The translations under genes were made by a program, and so were the position numbers. Under the pieces are notes generated by a model, which was given only the letters and a program-made list of their open reading frames with translations, was not told where the DNA came from and did no database searches. Below, piece by piece: positions 1-9,988 of a stretch of 64,000 bases of DNA. This DNA is from Strongylocentrotus purpuratus (taxonomy: Eukaryota; Echinodermata; Echinoidea; Camarodonta; Strongylocentrotidae): the NCBI RefSeq assembly GCF_000002235.5, contig NW_022145607.1, positions 39,608,029 through 39,672,028 on the forward strand. Reading direction: 5' to 3'. How positions within the stretch are numbered: the first letter of the stretch is position 1; the number at the start of each line of letters is the position of its first letter.

Positions 1-169
1 CTCTATGCTTTGCTGGAGTGGGCTAGCCTAGTCTATTCCAGATAGCCTTAAACGGCTCCCATAGGGTCTCACGGAGAGACATATAAACAACACCTAAAAT
101 GTGTCCCAAATCACACTTTCCCGCACAATTTTGTTGGACTTTTAGACCTAGTCCTAATTACCTCCTGAA

Positions 170-545
170 TTTAAAGGTAAAGACCAGTATTGGAAACGCC
201 CCAATTTCAAAAAATGAAATGGAAGCTCTCATTACCAATCATGTGAAAGATTATGTTTTGACTAATACATGATGATAAAAAATTTGCCCTGAAACCACCT
301 ACTGATTCATATATTTGGTAAATTTGTTTCTCTCATGGTCTGTGAGAGATATAGGGTAGTCCCATATACATCTTTCTGTGTATAGTGCTTGTAACTTTAC
401 GAAGAATGGGCCAAATTTCTCATCATTTTGATGATTCCAGAACCTTGCAGATGCTAGATGCTAGATGATCAACCTTTTCTGATCGATTCCACAACGTTTC
501 TTTCACAATGCAATCGCATGACCATAACTGGTCTTTACCTTTAAA
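170..545. mobile_element. MITE with TTTAAAGG termini
   Basis: A 19 bp perfect inverted repeat, TTTAAAGGTAAAGACCAGT, lies at 170-188 and again reversed at 527-545. The ~340 bp between has no coding potential. The ends overlap a possible TTAA target duplication, which suggests a non-autonomous element moved by a TTAA-specific transposase (piggyBac or Kolobok type). That family assignment is inference. Confidence 0.75.
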
Positions 546-626
546 AACCGGAGTTAAAAATAACGAAATAATTGCAAATTTCTTACCAAAACGATACGGC
601 TTAACTCCCTTTTCAGTGGAGCATGT

Positions 627-796
627 GACTTTACGATCCCTACACAATGGTGTTGATCTCTGACTGGCACTTTGTAATGTGCTGCTGCCGTATAAAGCGC
701 TGAATAACACTCATACAGCGCATCATACGGAAGCAGCACAATTACGGAAGTGCCAGTCAGAGGTCAACCCCATTGTGTAGCGATCGTAAAGTTAGG
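627..796. mobile_element. Hairpin (foldback) MITE
   Basis: Two arms of about 75 bp (roughly 627-702 and 722-796) are near-perfect reverse complements with a very short loop. Shared words include ACTTTACGATC, CTGACTGGCACTT and GCTGCTTCCGTA-like blocks. The whole unit would fold into one long hairpin. It has no coding potential. This is typical of a small foldback transposon. Confidence 0.7.
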
Positions 797-2470
797 GTGT
801 CTGAACGATTTTTCAAATTTCAATTTAGGATCGTTTATCACCATTTTTGTTTGATATTTGAATTAAAAATGTAATCAGAATGGTACATTTCAAATTTCAA
901 GTCTCACTGATGTTCTATCAAAAGATACAGCCCCTCTGAAACGCTGCAATATTCATAGCAGTTTTCGACAAAAAAGACGTACATGCAGAGTTATGTTGTT
1001 TTACTAAGTTTAGCCAAACAGCTGTATCGTGTAATATGCAAACGTACGCAAATGCGTAACTTGCAGATTGAGCCACGTTGTTTCCGCGATGAAAGTATGG
1101 ATAGCCGTTCGCACACACTATACGAGCAGATGTTACACAATGTAACCATGGTTTGGACTGAGCGGAGCTCACGCCTCCCTTCCCTAATTTGCTGATTAAA
1201 AAAATGTGGGAAGGGTATTTTCAAACTGTTACGGCGAATGATCCCTTGGGGCTAGCGAAAAAAAAAGCACCTGGATATTATCCTTACGTCTAGCCTTACT
1301 TAAGCTGCAGGGGCGCGGCTCAGGAAAGTGGCAAATTTTGGAGATTTGGTTGATTTTGGGTGAGGGCTACCAGCGTTTGCCGCATATTGTTTAAAGTTTT
1401 GCTAACTTCATTTTGTTTAAAGTGTGGTATTTGATGTAAAATGTTATTTAAAGTGCGGGTTCATTGAAAATCTCAAATACGGCAAATAGCGTATTACTAG
1501 AAACTGTTAAGCTAACAGATGGCCATCATGCAAGTTTTAGGTCAACTACATATCGGGTGATTTATAAAAATACAAATAAAACAACCTCCATAGCATCTGG
1601 GATATGCGAGAGATTCGCAGGAAAAATAACGATGTTTTAATGCCGTCACAATATGAACCAACCCTGCGCAAGCAGACGACATCCCATAAAGAATGAACAT
1701 AATTGCAATGCTTTTATTTCTCAAATTATATTGAGTTTAGTGTATATAAATGTGATGGAATTTTACACCATTCAAAAAGGGATATGACCCCCATTCTTAT
1801 AACTAAATTCTTTTTTTTTGTAAATAAACAGGATAGGGGTTAATGAACAATCAAAGAAACCACACTTTCAAATTAAAAAACCTCCGGAATGATAGCACGG
1901 ACGTCATTTGTTCCCTCTTGAAACGCCGAACATGCCGCGGTGTATGCAGCTGAAAATACAATGGCGTCTTATTTTGTTTACAAGCGACGGATTCCCTTCT
2001 TTTTTTTATCCTTGCATTTTTCATCAAAATAATACCATGCACAGGGTTTAGAGTGAGGCAATAGATTAAAAATTTCACCTGAGGGTGTTGAATTAAGAGA
2101 AATAACTGAAGAAAAGATGACAAAACAGGCACTGATATTGTTACATGTCATGGGACATCGTCTGCTTATGCACATCATGTTCAACATGTGACGTCATATC
2201 TCAGCAGCGACTGGGGAGCCTTTTCAGGTGCTATGTCGGGGCTACATCTGAGCGTTTTGTAAATGTTAATAATCATTACTTCAAATGTTTCCAAGCATTG
2301 GCTTTTGATAACCTTGGCCAATCAAAGTGTCACCTTTGCAATAATGACATTAAAGTTAGTTTTTTAAATCAATGAACCCTCTCTTTAAGTTGGTGCTAGA
2401 ATTTCTAGCACCCTTTATGACCACAAATTGAGAGTATTGTCTTTACCTTAGCTGTTGGTGAGGTGTCGTG
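797..2470. other. Non-coding stretch, few recognisable features
   Basis: No convincing exon or element is visible; open frames are short and lack supporting context. A ~60 bp piece at 1390-1450 recurs at 61486-61545 with few changes. A near-palindrome, GGTGCTAGAATTTCTAGCACC apart from its centre, sits at 2392-2412, and its left half also follows the second copy at 61549. Confidence 0.5.
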
Positions 2471-2479
2471 ATCCTTACC

Positions 2480-2655
2480 TTTTCACCATATTCTGAATCT
2501 TCTCTCCCTCTCCCCTCCTCCCCCTCCCCCTTTTCCATCTCTCTCTCTCACTCTCCCTCTGTCTGTCTGTCTCTCTCCCTCTCCTCCCCTTTCTCTTCCT
2601 TCCCCCTTTCTCTCTCACTCTCTTCTCTCTCTCTCTCTCCCTTCCCCTACTCTCT

Positions 2656-2694
<39 letters not shown>

Positions 2695-2834
2695 AGCCTC
2701 TCCCCTTCCCCCTCTCTCACTCTCCCTCTCTCACTCTCCCTCTCTCTCTCTCTCCCTCTCTCTCTCTCCCTCTCTCTCTCTCCCTCTCTTACTCTCCCTC
2801 TCTCTTTCTCTCTATCCAGCCTCTCCCCTTCCCC

Positions 2835-2873
<39 letters not shown>

Positions 2874-2998
2874 CAGCCTCTCCTCCCCTTCCCCCCTCTC
2901 TCACTCTCCCTCCTCTCTCTCTTACTCTCCCTCTCCTTCCTCCCCCTTTTTCACCCTCACTCACTCTTTTCTCTTCTTTTCTCTCTTTATCCATTACA
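2480..2998 (+). repeat. CT-rich microsatellite merging into a 3' splice site
   Basis: About 500 bp of almost pure pyrimidine on the + strand: (TC)n, CCCTCT and CCTTCCCC variants. It ends at TTTATCCATTACAG, which fits a 3' splice acceptor at 2998-2999. A long open frame runs through it only because the repeat has no stops in that frame; it is not a gene. Confidence 0.9.
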
Positions 2999-2999
2999 G

Positions 3000-3212
3000 G
3001 CCATGCTGCAGAGGAAGAAACAGCTGAAGATTGCAGAAGAGAAGAAGATGGAAGGTGGAGAAAGCTAAGGTCATTGAGGTCAAGGTCAACATGTGGATTG
3101 AGGAAAGATCAACTAAAAGGAGCAGGAATCAAGTAAAGCCAACTGGAGGCTAGAGAAGACAAAGAAACAACTTGAAGCAGAAGAGAAGAGGGGAGTCCAG
3201 GAGAAAGCAAAG
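3000..3212 (+). CDS. Exon of a K/E-rich coiled-coil gene, CCDC34-like
   Basis: The exon is bounded by a CATTACAG acceptor and a CAAAG/GTGAGT donor and is 213 bp, a multiple of three. It encodes lysine/glutamate-rich coiled-coil peptides: AMLQRKKQLKIAEEKKMEGG at the start, EKAKVIEVKVNMWIEE in the middle, and KANWRLEKTKKQLEAEEKRG then VQEKAK at the end. The first and last parts share one frame, but the middle lies in another. This implies two compensating single-base indels, near 3053-3060 and in the A-run near 3113-3119. They could be assembly errors, a polymorphic allele or early decay. The last codon joins in phase with the exon at 12199. The CCDC34 (DUF4207) resemblance is from memory of the family. 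Earlier exons are not visible. Confidence 0.5.
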
Positions 3213-3640
3213 GTGAGTGTTAAAGGGGAAGTCCACCCTGATATTAAAGGAAACCAAAACCTTCATACTAAGTTACTTTTATTGTAAAGTTAAAGATATT
3301 TGAAAATTATCAGTGAAAATTTGAACAAAATAGGGCAAGGAATAAGGAAGTAAGAGTTGGTTGGTTGGTTGGTTCTTCGTTTAGATGGCGCTCTTCAATC
3401 TCAAAGATTATTTGCGCCAGTCAATTTCGTGTATAGCTTTGGCGTGGGCTTCGGAAATCAAGCCCACGAGCGACTTTCCTTGGTGAAATGAAATTAATAG
3501 TGATATGGTTTTATATGAAAAAAAAAAAAAAAAAAAAAAAAAGCTGCAATATTAAAATTGCATAAAATGCACATAAAAGGCGAGATGGGAGTTATTACAG
3601 GATCGATATAAGTTAAGGGGATCCCTGATAGCTTTAAAAG

Positions 3641-6600
3641 CTATCTAAAACGATTAGTATCGTATATGTAACCCAATAATTCACGAGTAAAAATTGGGTT
3701 AGACATCAATAATTGTTTCAGATTGGGGTTGTTCAATTTAATCCTTTCTTTTAAGAGACGTCTATCTTTGTCGTATTTTGTACAATAGAAAATAAAATGT
3801 TTAATTGTTTCATCTTCTTGACAAACTTCACAAAGACCAGTATCGTGTTGGTTAATTTGAAAAAGGTAATAATTTAAACTACAGTTACCTACTCTTAGTT
3901 GTTGTATCAAGCATTCTTCTCTGCGAGATAGGCCTTGTCTATGTATGGGCTTTGAAACGTCGCTATGCAAAGCATATAAAAATCTACCGTGTTCTGCATT
4001 GTCCCATTCTGCTTGCCATAATTTGTTATAATGGATCAAACGAGAGGCTGCCAATTCACTTCTTGTATTTGGTATAACTATGTCTATACACCTTTTCATG
4101 GCTCCTTTTTTGGCAGCCCGATCTACGATCTCATTGCCCCTAATATCGCAATGTGACGGAATCCATTCAAAAGCAACACAAACATCCTTAAACTGCAAAA
4201 TATTAATTATGGATAAAATTTCATTTACAATAGCACATCTAATAAAGTATGAATCGATCATTTGTAAAGCTGACAAAGCGTCGCTAAAAATTACCACCGA
4301 AGAGGATTCAATAAATGTATTAATCCACTCTAGTGCCATTAGTATGGCCACTAGTTCTGCTCTCATAATACAGACATGGGATAATCTAAAAAATTTCACC
4401 ACATTATAATGAGACACATAAAATGCGGCTCCTGTCTTCCCATCCTCGAGTTTAGAACCATCTGTATATATATGTAAAAACCCATTCCATGAATTTCCAA
4501 TGCTATCTAGAACAATCGATTTTATTTCAAATGGAGGCATTTCCTTTTTTTGCACTTTGCCATGGTGTTCGAAAGACACTTGTGGTCGTGCTAACCGCCA
4601 TTCTGGGATTTTCGGCAATAAGTTGGTTTGCCCTTCCACCACTACTTCGTCTCTAAAGGATCGCAGTTTAAAAGGTCCTTCTCCTATCTTCCATTCTAAG
4701 TTATTTAAATCATAGTCATCACCCAATACTTCTTTTGTTGGGTGGTTTAAAGTACTAGACAGTAAATAAACTCGAAAGTTATCATTTAACAACCTTCTAC
4801 GATATCTCAGAGGCAGCTCCCCGGTCAAAACTTGTAACGCCTCCAAGGACACATTGTGTATTGTGCCTGTAATAATTTTTGAGGCTCTGTATTGGATAGA
4901 GTCAAGTTTTTTTGTTAAAGATATACAAGCAGAATCATACATTTCACTCCCATAGTCCAAAATGGATAGGATAAGTCCTTTATAAATCATCATCAAAATC
5001 TCATACTTACTTCCCCAGGGGGTGCCGGAGACACAACGTAGCAAGTTTATTCTTTTCTTACATTTATCAATGATAGAATCTATATGGACAGACCAAGTTA
5101 AATTGGAGTCAAACCTCACACCAAGGAACTTATACTGCTCGCATATAGGCAGATTATGTCCTTTTATTTGTAGAAGAATATCTTTCTTTTGTTTGTTGGT
5201 AAAGACTAATACTGCAGATTTGGTAGGGGAAACGTTTAACTTCCACGTCCAACACCATATCTCAAGCTCATGCAGGGCCTCTTGTAATTTCCTGCGGGCC
5301 AGCTCTAAATCCTTATTTGAACACCAGATTGCAATGTCATCAGCATAGCAAGATAATTTAACATCACTTACATTTATCTTGAGATCATTTAACATTAAAG
5401 TAAATAATAAAGGACTTAATGAACTTCCTTGCGGGATTCCATTTTCTAACGTGTAGTGGCGAGACATATAGTTATTTATCCTCACATTAGAAATCCTACT
5501 CAATAGAAATGCTTTTATAAAAAGTAACATTTTTCCACCAATGCCTAAGATAGATAATTTTCTTAGTAGACCTGTTTTCCATAGCGAATCATATGCTTTT
5601 TCTAAATCAAGAAAGACCGCTACGGTATATTTTTTACTTTTCAAGGATATATGTATGTCCGTCTCCAATCTCACTAAGTGATCTTTGACATTCCTATATT
5701 TGCGGAAGCCAGATTGAATAGGATTTAATAGTCTGTTTTTTTCTAGATACCACGTCAGGCGATTTTTTATCATTTTTTCCATAATTTTAGAGAATGTTGA
5801 TATCAACGAAATCGGCCTATAAGAGGTCACTTGAGTCGGATCTTTTCCGGATTTCAAGATTGGTATTTGAATAACCTCATACCACTGATGTGGAAAAAGT
5901 GAGATTTTCCAAATGTCATTATACAAGTTTAATAAATACACGAGTGCCTTGTTCGGCAAATTCTTAATCATAATTAAATAAATATCATCCTTACCGGATG
6001 AGGAGTTTTTCATCTCCTTTAAAACATTCCCCATTTCACTCATGTTAAAGTCATCATTGATACAATCATCATCATATTTTGTTGAAGAATTATTGTACAA
6101 GATATTTTCGTTTTCATTTTTAGTTACGGAAAGTGATTCATCAACCGATTTAAAATAGGTTGCCATTGCATTTGCTTTTTCCTCAGATTCTTTCAAGATA
6201 TTTCCGTCTACAAATAGATTGTGAAAGATGTGCTTGTTCATTGTACTGTCCCGCATTCTTTTAACCTGTTCCCAGACTTTCCCAATGTCTGTAAATCTAT
6301 TCATTCTACGGCAGTACTCTAACCAATAATCATATTGAGCTCTCCTGATTACCTTCTGAGCGACAGCTTTCTTCTTTAAGTATTTCTTAACATCCTTTAG
6401 ATCATAATACCTTCTTAACCTGTTTTTAAGACGATTTCTCTCTTGCACCGCCTTCTTGCAGGCATTGTTCCACCAGGGATTTACTTTTCTTCTCTTGGCA
6501 ATCTGCACACGCGGAATGCACTTGTTCGACGTTTCCTTGATCACCTTAACAATCACATTGTATCTGCCTTGAATGTTTAGTTCTGCACCAAGATTTTCAT

Positions 6601-7363
6601 ATCCTTCTTTTCTCAATGCCTCTTCAATTTCTTCTCTATACTCTTCCCAATTAACCTTTCTAAAAGACCATCTCTGTCCCATATTCTCACCCCCTGGTCT
6701 ATTGTACACATGTTTAAAATTTAAGCAAACCAGATTATGATCACTGCCAAAATTATTGGATAGTACTTTCCACTCTGTATTACGTGCTAATTCTTTCGAT
6801 ACTAAGGACAAATCCAGATTTGAGTATGTACCATAATATGGGTCTAACCTTGTAGGAGATCCATCATTTAATAAAACCAAATCATTATTTTCTATAAAAG
6901 ACTCCACAGTTCTACCGTTTGTGTCTAATTTGTTGCTCCCCCATAGAGGATTGTGACTATTAAAGTCGCCTAGAATCAAATACTTCCCCGGCACATTTCT
7001 TATCATGTTATTTAGATCTATCAGTTCAATCTTTTTACACGGATTATAATAGTTGAAGATTGAGATAACTCCGTTTTTACAAAAAATATCAACTTTTTGG
7101 TATTCGGCGTTCCTGGGTGTATCCATCGCCTGAAAAGTGATGTCGTTTTTTAAATACATCACCAAACCACCTCTTCTGCCGTCCGGCCTGTTTTTACAAA
7201 CACAAACGTAATTGGGTATAGACAAAACATTAAAATCGTTAAACCAAGTTTCTTGGATGCACATTATATCTGGGTGAATACCTAACAAATTGTTATCAAT
7301 AAGGGAAGATAAAAAGTTTGCGCCATGCGCCGTCAAGCCTTGTGCGTTCCATTGTACAATCAA
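3641..7363 (-). CDS. LINE ORF2: endonuclease, reverse transcriptase and RNase H
   Basis: The open frame is ~1240 residues with no internal stop. An APE-type endonuclease fills the N-terminus: IVQWNAQG at the start, IQETW near residue 36, GDFNSHNPLWG near 131 and SDHNLV near 206. Reverse transcriptase follows: SYRPISLISTFSKIMEK, FLDLEKAYDSLW near 582, GIPQGSSLSPLLF, and the catalytic YADD near 671. A ribonuclease H domain comes next: YTDGSKLEDG near 964, AELVAI, FSDALSALQ and WIPSHCDIRGNEIVDRA. A C-terminal CEVC...HFIFYC zinc-finger motif lies near 1177. In life it nicks target DNA and copies the LINE RNA there. The first codon shown is TTG, and the frame stays open upstream past the ORF1 stop without an AUG, so the true start is unclear. 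Confidence 0.93.
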   Translation of the reverse strand: MIVQWNAQGLTAHGANFLSSLIDNNLLGIHPDIMCIQETWFNDFNVLSIPNYVCVCKNRPDGRRGGLVMYLKNDITFQAMDTPRNAEYQKVDIFCKNGVISIFNYYNPCKKIELIDLNNMIRNVPGKYLILGDFNSHNPLWGSNKLDTNGRTVESFIENNDLVLLNDGSPTRLDPYYGTYSNLDLSLVSKELARNTEWKVLSNNFGSDHNLVCLNFKHVYNRPGGENMGQRWSFRKVNWEEYREEIEEALRKEGYENLGAELNIQGRYNVIVKVIKETSNKCIPRVQIAKRRKVNPWWNNACKKAVQERNRLKNRLRRYYDLKDVKKYLKKKAVAQKVIRRAQYDYWLEYCRRMNRFTDIGKVWEQVKRMRDSTMNKHIFHNLFVDGNILKESEEKANAMATYFKSVDESLSVTKNENENILYNNSSTKYDDDCINDDFNMSEMGNVLKEMKNSSSGKDDIYLIMIKNLPNKALVYLLNLYNDIWKISLFPHQWYEVIQIPILKSGKDPTQVTSYRPISLISTFSKIMEKMIKNRLTWYLEKNRLLNPIQSGFRKYRNVKDHLVRLETDIHISLKSKKYTVAVFLDLEKAYDSLWKTGLLRKLSILGIGGKMLLFIKAFLLSRISNVRINNYMSRHYTLENGIPQGSSLSPLLFTLMLNDLKINVSDVKLSCYADDIAIWCSNKDLELARRKLQEALHELEIWCWTWKLNVSPTKSAVLVFTNKQKKDILLQIKGHNLPICEQYKFLGVRFDSNLTWSVHIDSIIDKCKKRINLLRCVSGTPWGSKYEILMMIYKGLILSILDYGSEMYDSACISLTKKLDSIQYRASKIITGTIHNVSLEALQVLTGELPLRYRRRLLNDNFRVYLLSSTLNHPTKEVLGDDYDLNNLEWKIGEGPFKLRSFRDEVVVEGQTNLLPKIPEWRLARPQVSFEHHGKVQKKEMPPFEIKSIVLDSIGNSWNGFLHIYTDGSKLEDGKTGAAFYVSHYNVVKFFRLSHVCIMRAELVAILMALEWINTFIESSSVVIFSDALSALQMIDSYFIRCAIVNEILSIINILQFKDVCVAFEWIPSHCDIRGNEIVDRAAKKGAMKRCIDIVIPNTRSELAASRLIHYNKLWQAEWDNAEHGRFLYALHSDVSKPIHRQGLSRREECLIQQLRVGNCSLNYYLFQINQHDTGLCEVCQEDETIKHFIFYCTKYDKDRRLLKERIKLNNPNLKQLLMSNPIFTRELLGYIYDTNRFR

Positions 7364-7386
7364 TAGGTCTGATATGGACTTATTAG

Positions 7387-8829
7387 TTATATGAGGCGAC
7401 TTTTTACCATTTCCATGGTAATGTCTACCTTCAAAATTTCTTTGCCTGCTCTAACTACCGCTTCCAAGAAATTATCATCATTACTGGACTGAGGCAACTG
7501 TCGTACCACAAACAGAATAAACATAATCAAATCAATAGATGTCATATTTACTGGAGTTTGGGTTGCAGTTTCCTTCTTTGTTTTTCGTACTGGAATTGGG
7601 ATCTGGGAATGAGATCTGGGTATTGCCCTGTCCCTTTCTTCCTGTCCCTTTCTTTCTCGTACTGTGTGTGGGGTATGGGCCTGAGGGTTCGGATTGGCTC
7701 TCTGAGGATTCGGATTGGCTCTCTGAGGGTTATTTGGCCTTGATTCTGTGTTATGTTTTTTGGCAGGTTTGTTTAGATTTGCACTACCCATGTCTTTCTG
7801 ATTATCCATGTCAGTAACGGCATTTTCATGTATCTGTGCACGATGGGCCTTGGCCGCTTGGGCATAAGTGAGGTTTTCCTGTAATTTTATTTTTTGAATT
7901 TGCTTCGCCTCTGCATAAAATTTACAACCTTGGTAAGCTGCAGAGAGGTTTTCACCACATCTGAGGCATTTAGGGTTCTCCTTATTAGGGCAATCTTCGA
8001 ACTCATGTTCTCCCCCGCATCTAACACATCGGATATTGCCTTTACAAGTTTGCCTAATGTGTCCGAATAACTGACATTTATGGCATCGCGGCACAGGAGG
8101 GATATAGTCATCCACTTGCTTTACCTCGTACAGAAAATGTATGGACTCGGGTAAGTTTTTACCCTTGAAAGTGAGGAGAACGGAAGGGGTTGCTACCATT
8201 TCTCCTTTGATCTTCTTCATAAATCTTTTAGCGTTCACTACATTCTGTTCTTTCAAAACTTCCTCTATTTCCTCGTTACTGATTTGGGGATCAATCTTGT
8301 GAATAACTCCTTTAGTGGTTGATTGGCTCCCATCGTATCGTGTAACTTTCACATTAATGCCCGCCAACTGGGTTAATTCCAACAGTTTGGGTATTTGGTT
8401 TTCGCTCTCACATCTCACAATCAACATGTTTCTTTCTTTTACCATATCTTTTACTCTGCCTACAAGATCATGAATTTGTTTTACAACCTTCACGGGGTTG
8501 GCTCTGCACACATTCTTATTCTCCAATCCAACAATAACTACTTTACCCTCAGAATGAGTTGGTGTCGAGCGGGAGAATTTGGGTATTTTGTTATTCTTTT
8601 CATGTAACACTCCATCACTATTGCTTCTAACCCTTGGCCTCTTTTTCGATTTTTTGCGTACTGCCGTTTTCCATGAACAATCTGCAATGTCACTATCTTC
8701 CGGGACCGTAGTACCGTCAGAAGATATACCTTCACCTAAATCATGTACATCGTCCCGGTATTTCTCAGCAACGGCCGTCATATAATTCTCTTCCCCCGAA
8801 GATAAAGAGGAGAGAGAAATCGACGCCAT
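7387..8829 (-). CDS. LINE ORF1: gag-like RNA-binding protein with three zinc knuckles
   Basis: A 480-residue frame starts at an ATG (MASISLSSLSSGEENYM) and ends in TAA at 7387-7389. The N-terminal ~90 residues are acidic and serine-rich, then basic (KKSKKRPRVRS). Three cysteine-rich knuckles follow: CHKCQLFGHIRQTC near residue 248, CVRCGGEHEFEDC near 266 and CLRCGENLSAAYQGC near 285. The next stretch, KIKLQENLTYAQAAKAH, is usual for I/Jockey-type ORF1. A proline/asparagine-rich linker with the repeat NPQRANP precedes the C-terminus. Such proteins bind the LINE RNA and form the ribonucleoprotein. ORF2 lies immediately downstream in the -1 frame. Confidence 0.92.
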   Translation of the reverse strand: MASISLSSLSSGEENYMTAVAEKYRDDVHDLGEGISSDGTTVPEDSDIADCSWKTAVRKKSKKRPRVRSNSDGVLHEKNNKIPKFSRSTPTHSEGKVVIVGLENKNVCRANPVKVVKQIHDLVGRVKDMVKERNMLIVRCESENQIPKLLELTQLAGINVKVTRYDGSQSTTKGVIHKIDPQISNEEIEEVLKEQNVVNAKRFMKKIKGEMVATPSVLLTFKGKNLPESIHFLYEVKQVDDYIPPVPRCHKCQLFGHIRQTCKGNIRCVRCGGEHEFEDCPNKENPKCLRCGENLSAAYQGCKFYAEAKQIQKIKLQENLTYAQAAKAHRAQIHENAVTDMDNQKDMGSANLNKPAKKHNTESRPNNPQRANPNPQRANPNPQAHTPHTVRERKGQEERDRAIPRSHSQIPIPVRKTKKETATQTPVNMTSIDLIMFILFVVRQLPQSSNDDNFLEAVVRAGKEILKVDITMEMVKSRLI

Positions 8830-9256
8830 TCAATTTTCAAACGCGCATAATTAAGATTAGTAGGATAAGTGAAAATTCTTACCTTTCAAGGCTGTGTTAT
8901 TTAAGTTGTTAATCTTACGTAAATGGAGGGATGAAAATGAGTGCAATAAATCACCACAGGATTGCCACTTAGGGTCACCTCCTAGACCTTTGCCTTGACT
9001 ACAGTGACGAACGAGTTAAAACGTGAAGATGTGTTCCAACAACGAGATTGCTACGGCGAAAGCTCGTATAGTCCGATGGGCTGGACACGGTACAGGATTG
9101 ACTCAGCTGCCGTCGAGTTCAGAGGGGTGCGGCTGGTTCGAAATTCCCGCCAAAATTCTATATAATACACGCCAATTAGGAGCTTTTAGAGAAAGCGACC
9201 GTCTCCGTTGATCGCATATATGCTTTTTTAAATGACTAGTCACTAGAGGGCGGTAT

Positions 9257-9988
9257 CAGAGATGCCAACTAGTACGGATTTCCCGTAATTTCTACGGGAA
9301 ATCGGCCGATTACGGGCGGTACGATTTTCATACCATAAATTCCGGATTTTGCAGATTTTGCCGATTTTCAAAATTAGCACTTTAAGGTTTAGCACGTTTA
9401 AGGTTTAGCACGTACTTTTGACTATTGCAGCGCAGCCATCCTTGAATCCATGCATAGAAATTCCACAGGGCTTCCGATTGGAAAATTTGTTATCTAGCAC
9501 ACCCCTTTCAGTGCATACATGTGCATACAACATGTGCTTCGCGAGCGGGGGCCGGGTGAAATACCTCTCTTGGCCGCGCCGCTACCGCCCGCCCAGCGCC
9601 AGGCCTCGCTACGCTAGCGCCGTGTACACTGTCGGATTTCTCACAGGCTGTCACAGCGTTCGTCGATTTTCGTCGACAATCTGAACTCATGTTGGTTGGA
9701 TTTAGATATCAATCATCATGTCTTCCACAACTAAGAAGCGTGGCAAGAAGTTACAGACTTTTAAAGAAGAATACAGTAAGAAATGGAAATGCATCGTGTA
9801 ACACCAACTAATGAACAGGTATGTTACTTTTATTTAACTTGTTGTGCTATCGCGCTTGCCTGCGGGAGCTGCGCTTGCCAGCGTGCAGAAAAATTTGCGT
9901 CGCGCAGAAAATTACGGATTTTGTCTCCAAATTACGGATTTTTAGCCTTATGATTACGGATTTGTGCTCTGAAAGGTTGGCATCCCTG
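9257..9988. mobile_element. Short DNA transposon, hAT-like, inside the MITE
   Basis: The ends are imperfect inverted repeats, CAGAGATGCCAAC at 9257 and GTTGGCATCCCTG at 9976-9988. The hexamer CGGTAT flanks both sides (9251-9256 and 9989-9994), consistent with a target duplication. The first 150 bp contain repeated TACGGATTT/CCGATTTT words that recur reversed at 9903-9970. A 27-codon peptide at 9718-9801 may be a transposase remnant. hAT is favoured from the CAGRGATGCC end, but six bases is short for a hAT duplication. Confidence 0.65.
9718..9801 (+). pseudogene. 27-residue peptide, possible transposase N-terminus
   Basis: An ATG begins MSSTTKKRGKKLQTFKEEY and continues SKKWKCIV to a TAA at 9799. 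Basic leaders followed by an F-x-x-x-Y-x-x-x-W pattern occur just before BED-type zinc fingers in hAT-derived proteins. The finger itself is absent. I read it as a stub left by internal deletion of an autonomous element; this is a weak call. Confidence 0.3.

Larger units (their letters stand above)
3357..9222 (-). mobile_element. Full-length I-group LINE (non-LTR retrotransposon)
   Basis: A ~5.9 kb minus-strand element interrupts the left arm of the host MITE, which fixes both boundaries to within a few bases. It has a ~390 bp 5' UTR (8830-9222), ORF1 (7387-8829), ORF2 (3641-7363), a ~280 bp 3' UTR, and a short (AACC)n tail seen as TTGGTTGGTTGG at 3357. A poly-T run (as read on the minus strand) lies inside the 3' UTR at about 3518-3541. 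The order endonuclease-RT-RNase H, with a zinc-knuckle ORF1, fits the I group (I, Nimb or Ingi-like). No target-site duplication is evident. Both frames are open, so the insertion looks young. Confidence 0.9.

Noticed and set aside
2468-3136. 222-codon serine/leucine/proline frame as a gene
   Set aside because: It is the CT microsatellite read in a stop-free frame and runs out of frame into the exon.
3518-3541. Poly-A as the LINE's 3' tail
   Set aside because: It is poly-T on the LINE strand, and the LINE sequence continues beyond it to the MITE junction at 3357.
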